15,798 bases of DNA from Bacteroidales bacterium (GTDB taxonomy: Bacteria; Bacteroidota; Bacteroidia; Bacteroidales; Bacteroidaceae), in NCBI GenBank assembly GCA_004558535.1, contig SFCP01000033.1, positions 1 through 15,798 on the forward strand, read 5' to 3'. The notes under the pieces are model-generated. The model was not told the origin of the DNA and did not search any database. It saw only the letters and a program-made list of their open reading frames with translations. The position numbers and the translations under genes were made by a program. How positions within the stretch are numbered: position 1 is the stretch's first letter; every line of letters starts with the position of its first letter. Of this stretch, positions 14,642 through 15,798 are shown piece after piece.

Positions 14642-14908
14642 GAAGATGTTCCTTTTGGTTTGTTTTTCTTTGCTACCTCCCCGCGTGCACGGCTGTCCCC
14701 TCGAAACGTTGCGGGGGTGCGGTGCGCAGGATAAGGGTGGCTCGTACCTCTCTTCCTCTCTCCCTATGGCGCGCATCATTCCCTCCTCGTCCATAAAGAA
14801 ACTGGACATGCATAGAGAGGGTGTGCACGGATGCGGGAGCTGCGAGGCCGGATGTAATAGCTGGGGAGGTTTTCTTCTTTTTTTGAACGGGATAAACCCT
14901 TACGAAAG

Positions 14909-14950
14909 GTGAAAAAATGCCGCCCAAACGGCGTCTGCATAATTTTTCAC
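14909..14950 (-). promoter_or_regulatory. Long bulged hairpin with U tract at the start of the rho leader
   Basis: GTGAAAAA, ATGC and CGCC (14909-14924) pair with GGCG (14930-14933), GCAT (14937-14940) and TTTTTCAC (14943-14950), a 16-bp stem with two small bulges. Read on the minus strand, the GC-rich core is followed at once by ATTTTTT, as in an intrinsic terminator. It could be an attenuator for rho, a 5' stabilising hairpin, or a terminator for a transcript from the right. Confidence 0.5.
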
Positions 14951-14954
14951 GGCG

Positions 14955-14982
14955 CAAAATTATACATTTTATTTGGATGCAA
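14955..14982 (-). promoter_or_regulatory. Candidate rho promoter
   Basis: Minus strand: TAATTTTG (14962-14955) is a perfect TAnnTTTG -7 element. The nearest TTG (14982-14980) is 17 bases upstream, shorter than the usual 19-21, so the match is partial. Transcription would start near 14948, about 300 nt before the rho ATG. Confidence 0.45.
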
Positions 14983-15051
14983 CGCGGCGCAGCTCTGATT
15001 TTTTTTCTAATTTCGCGAAAAAGTTCCCCGCAGACCGGGCTTTTGGAGCGC

Positions 15052-15097
15052 AAAGAGGGGGACAGAACGTAAAGAGGGGCAGAAACTAAAAAGAGGG
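15052..15097. repeat. Three AAAGAGGG repeats at an exact 19-bp period
   Basis: AAAGAGGG occurs at 15052-15059, 15071-15078 and 15090-15097, spaced exactly 19 bp, with related bases between (GGACAGAACGT, GCAGAAACTA). The array lies about 75 bp upstream of the second ABC-F start. It may be a small tandem duplication or a set of protein-binding sites. Confidence 0.7.
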
Positions 15098-15123
15098 AGC
15101 AACCTGCAAAGGCGGGATTGCTC
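15097..15123. other. Hairpin in the leader of the second ABC-F gene
   Basis: GAGCAA (15097-15102) and TTGCTC (15118-15123) pair, extended by CC (15103-15104) with GG (15115-15116) across a one-base bulge. On the minus strand a CCTCTTTTTAG stretch follows, so it could act as a minus-strand terminator. On the plus strand no T tract follows and it would be a leader structure 46 bases before the ATG. Confidence 0.35.
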
Positions 15124-15169
15124 ACCCTGAAAAAAAACTGCACCGTAAACCTATTGACAGCAAAGGCAC

Positions 15170-15798
15170 ATGACACCCTATATTGATATACAGCATCTGA
15201 GCAAGCGTTTCGGCGACTTGGAACTCTTCACTGACATCTCCTTTTCCATCTCCGAGGGGCAGCACGTAGGCCTTATCGCCCGCAATGGTTCGGGGAAAAG
15301 CACACTGCTCGACATCCTCTGCGGATTGGAGGATTACGAAGCGGGACAAATCGTGACGAAGCGCGGCCTAAGGATAGGCTACCTGCGCCAATCCCCTGCC
15401 TACGACCCGGAAATGAGCGTCATCGATGCCTGTTTCAGCCAAGCAGGTGAGGTGTACCGCCTGATTAGTCGCTACGAGCAATGCCTCCAGACGCCCGGCC
15501 ATCCCGGCTTGGACGAACTCATCGAGGAGATGGAGCGTAGAGAGGCATGGGATTTTGAATTGCGGGCCAAACAAATCCTGACGAAACTGCACATCACAGA
15601 TTTTCACCAGCCCGTCGGACAACTTTCGGGCGGACAACTCAAGCGTGTGGCGCTGGCAAATGTACTGCTGTCGGACCCCGACCTGCTGATACTGGACGAA
15701 CCGACCAACCACCTCGACGTGGGGATGACGGAATGGCTGGAAAGTTTTCTCACACGCGGCGGTACCACCCTGCTCATGGTGACGCACGACCGCTATTT
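15170..15798 (+). CDS. ABC-F family ATPase, Uup/EttA-like (5' part, cut by window edge)
   Basis: The frame from the ATG at 15170 stays open for 209 full codons to the window edge, so only the first cassette is present. It has Walker A ARNGSGKST (37-45), signature LSGGQ (152-156), Walker B LLILDEPTNHLD (172-183) and a switch motif THDRY (205-209). There are no membrane segments. The LSGGQ and DEPTNHLD motifs, together with the N-terminal MTPYIDIQHLSKRFG, fit a soluble ABC-F protein such as Uup or a relative, which typically has 530-650 residues and acts on ribosomes or ribosome-associated processes. Unlike the ABC-F at 2853-4469, this first cassette is wholly standard. It is divergent from rho. 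Which subfamily it belongs to depends on the missing linker and C-terminus. Confidence 0.88.
   Translation, partial: MTPYIDIQHLSKRFGDLELFTDISFSISEGQHVGLIARNGSGKSTLLDILCGLEDYEAGQIVTKRGLRIGYLRQSPAYDPEMSVIDACFSQAGEVYRLISRYEQCLQTPGHPGLDELIEEMERREAWDFELRAKQILTKLHITDFHQPVGQLSGGQLKRVALANVLLSDPDLLILDEPTNHLDVGMTEWLESFLTRGGTTLLMVTHDRY

Larger units (their letters stand above)
14642..15169. other. Divergent intergenic region between rho and the second ABC-F gene
   Basis: About 530 bp holding the leaders of two divergent genes. On the rho side is a leader of about 300 nt with a promoter candidate (14955-14982) and a hairpin with a U tract (14909-14950). It also has two C-rich, G-poor stretches on the minus strand (about 14801-14873 and 14707-14742) resembling Rho-binding (rut) RNA. 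On the ABC-F side are a 19-bp-period repeat (15052-15097) and a hairpin (15097-15123). I found no good promoter for the ABC-F gene and no convincing gene. Confidence 0.6.

Noticed and set aside
14673..15176. 167-codon minus-strand frame in the rho/ABC-F intergenic region
   Set aside because: It spans the candidate rho promoter, hairpins and repeats, has an irregular composition and shows no family resemblance.

Overview
This window reads as chromosomal DNA from a Bacteroidota bacterium, most likely a Bacteroidales (Prevotellaceae- or Bacteroidaceae-like) species. The evidence is a type III glutamine synthetase (GlnN), the DapL/DapF route to meso-diaminopimelate, a Rho factor with a very long disordered insert, and several matches to the Bacteroidetes promoter form (TTTG or TTG, 20-21 bases, then TAnnTTTG). 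The genus cannot be settled from the sequence alone. The housekeeping part looks GC-rich; the left 2.4 kb looks more AT-rich and is probably acquired.

Layout. (1) Positions 1-2100, minus strand: remains of a type I restriction-modification locus, transcribed as a small XRE-type HTH regulator, then hsdM, then an hsdS that stops after 70 codons near the left edge. No hsdR is visible. (2) About 2100-2850: a junction of roughly 750 bp without a convincing gene, holding two promoter-like sites, short hairpins and a doubtful 68-codon ORF. (3) Positions 2853-7700, plus strand: an ABC-F ATPase of YbiT type, grpE, dnaJ and folC. The last three are tightly spaced (16 and 12 bp) and probably co-transcribed. 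The block ends in a 43-bp tandem repeat that includes the folC stop codon, then a strong bidirectional terminator. (4) Positions 7893-12362, minus strand: dapF (own promoter and terminator), then dapL and glnN, which are 45 bp apart with no terminator between them. (5) Positions 12602-14641, minus strand: rho, with an intrinsic terminator and a leader of about 300 nt. (6) Positions 15170-15798, plus strand: the start of a second ABC-F ATPase (Uup/EttA-like), divergent from rho and cut by the window edge.

How the genes relate. GrpE and DnaJ are the nucleotide-exchange factor and J-protein of the DnaK cycle; dnaK is not here. The two ABC-F proteins probably act on ribosomes. FolC makes and polyglutamates folates. 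DapL and DapF perform the last two steps to meso-DAP for peptidoglycan and lysine, and GlnN assimilates ammonium. Rho terminates transcription.

I found no CRISPR array, tRNA, rRNA, intact transposase or clear new defence system. The points most worth a second look are the ABC-F protein whose second nucleotide site has lost both its P-loop lysine and catalytic glutamate, the Rho insert with its basic AT-hook-like patch and repeated PDFI motif, the structured rho leader, the folC-tail repeat, the truncated hsdS, and the 19-bp-period repeat ahead of the second ABC-F gene.
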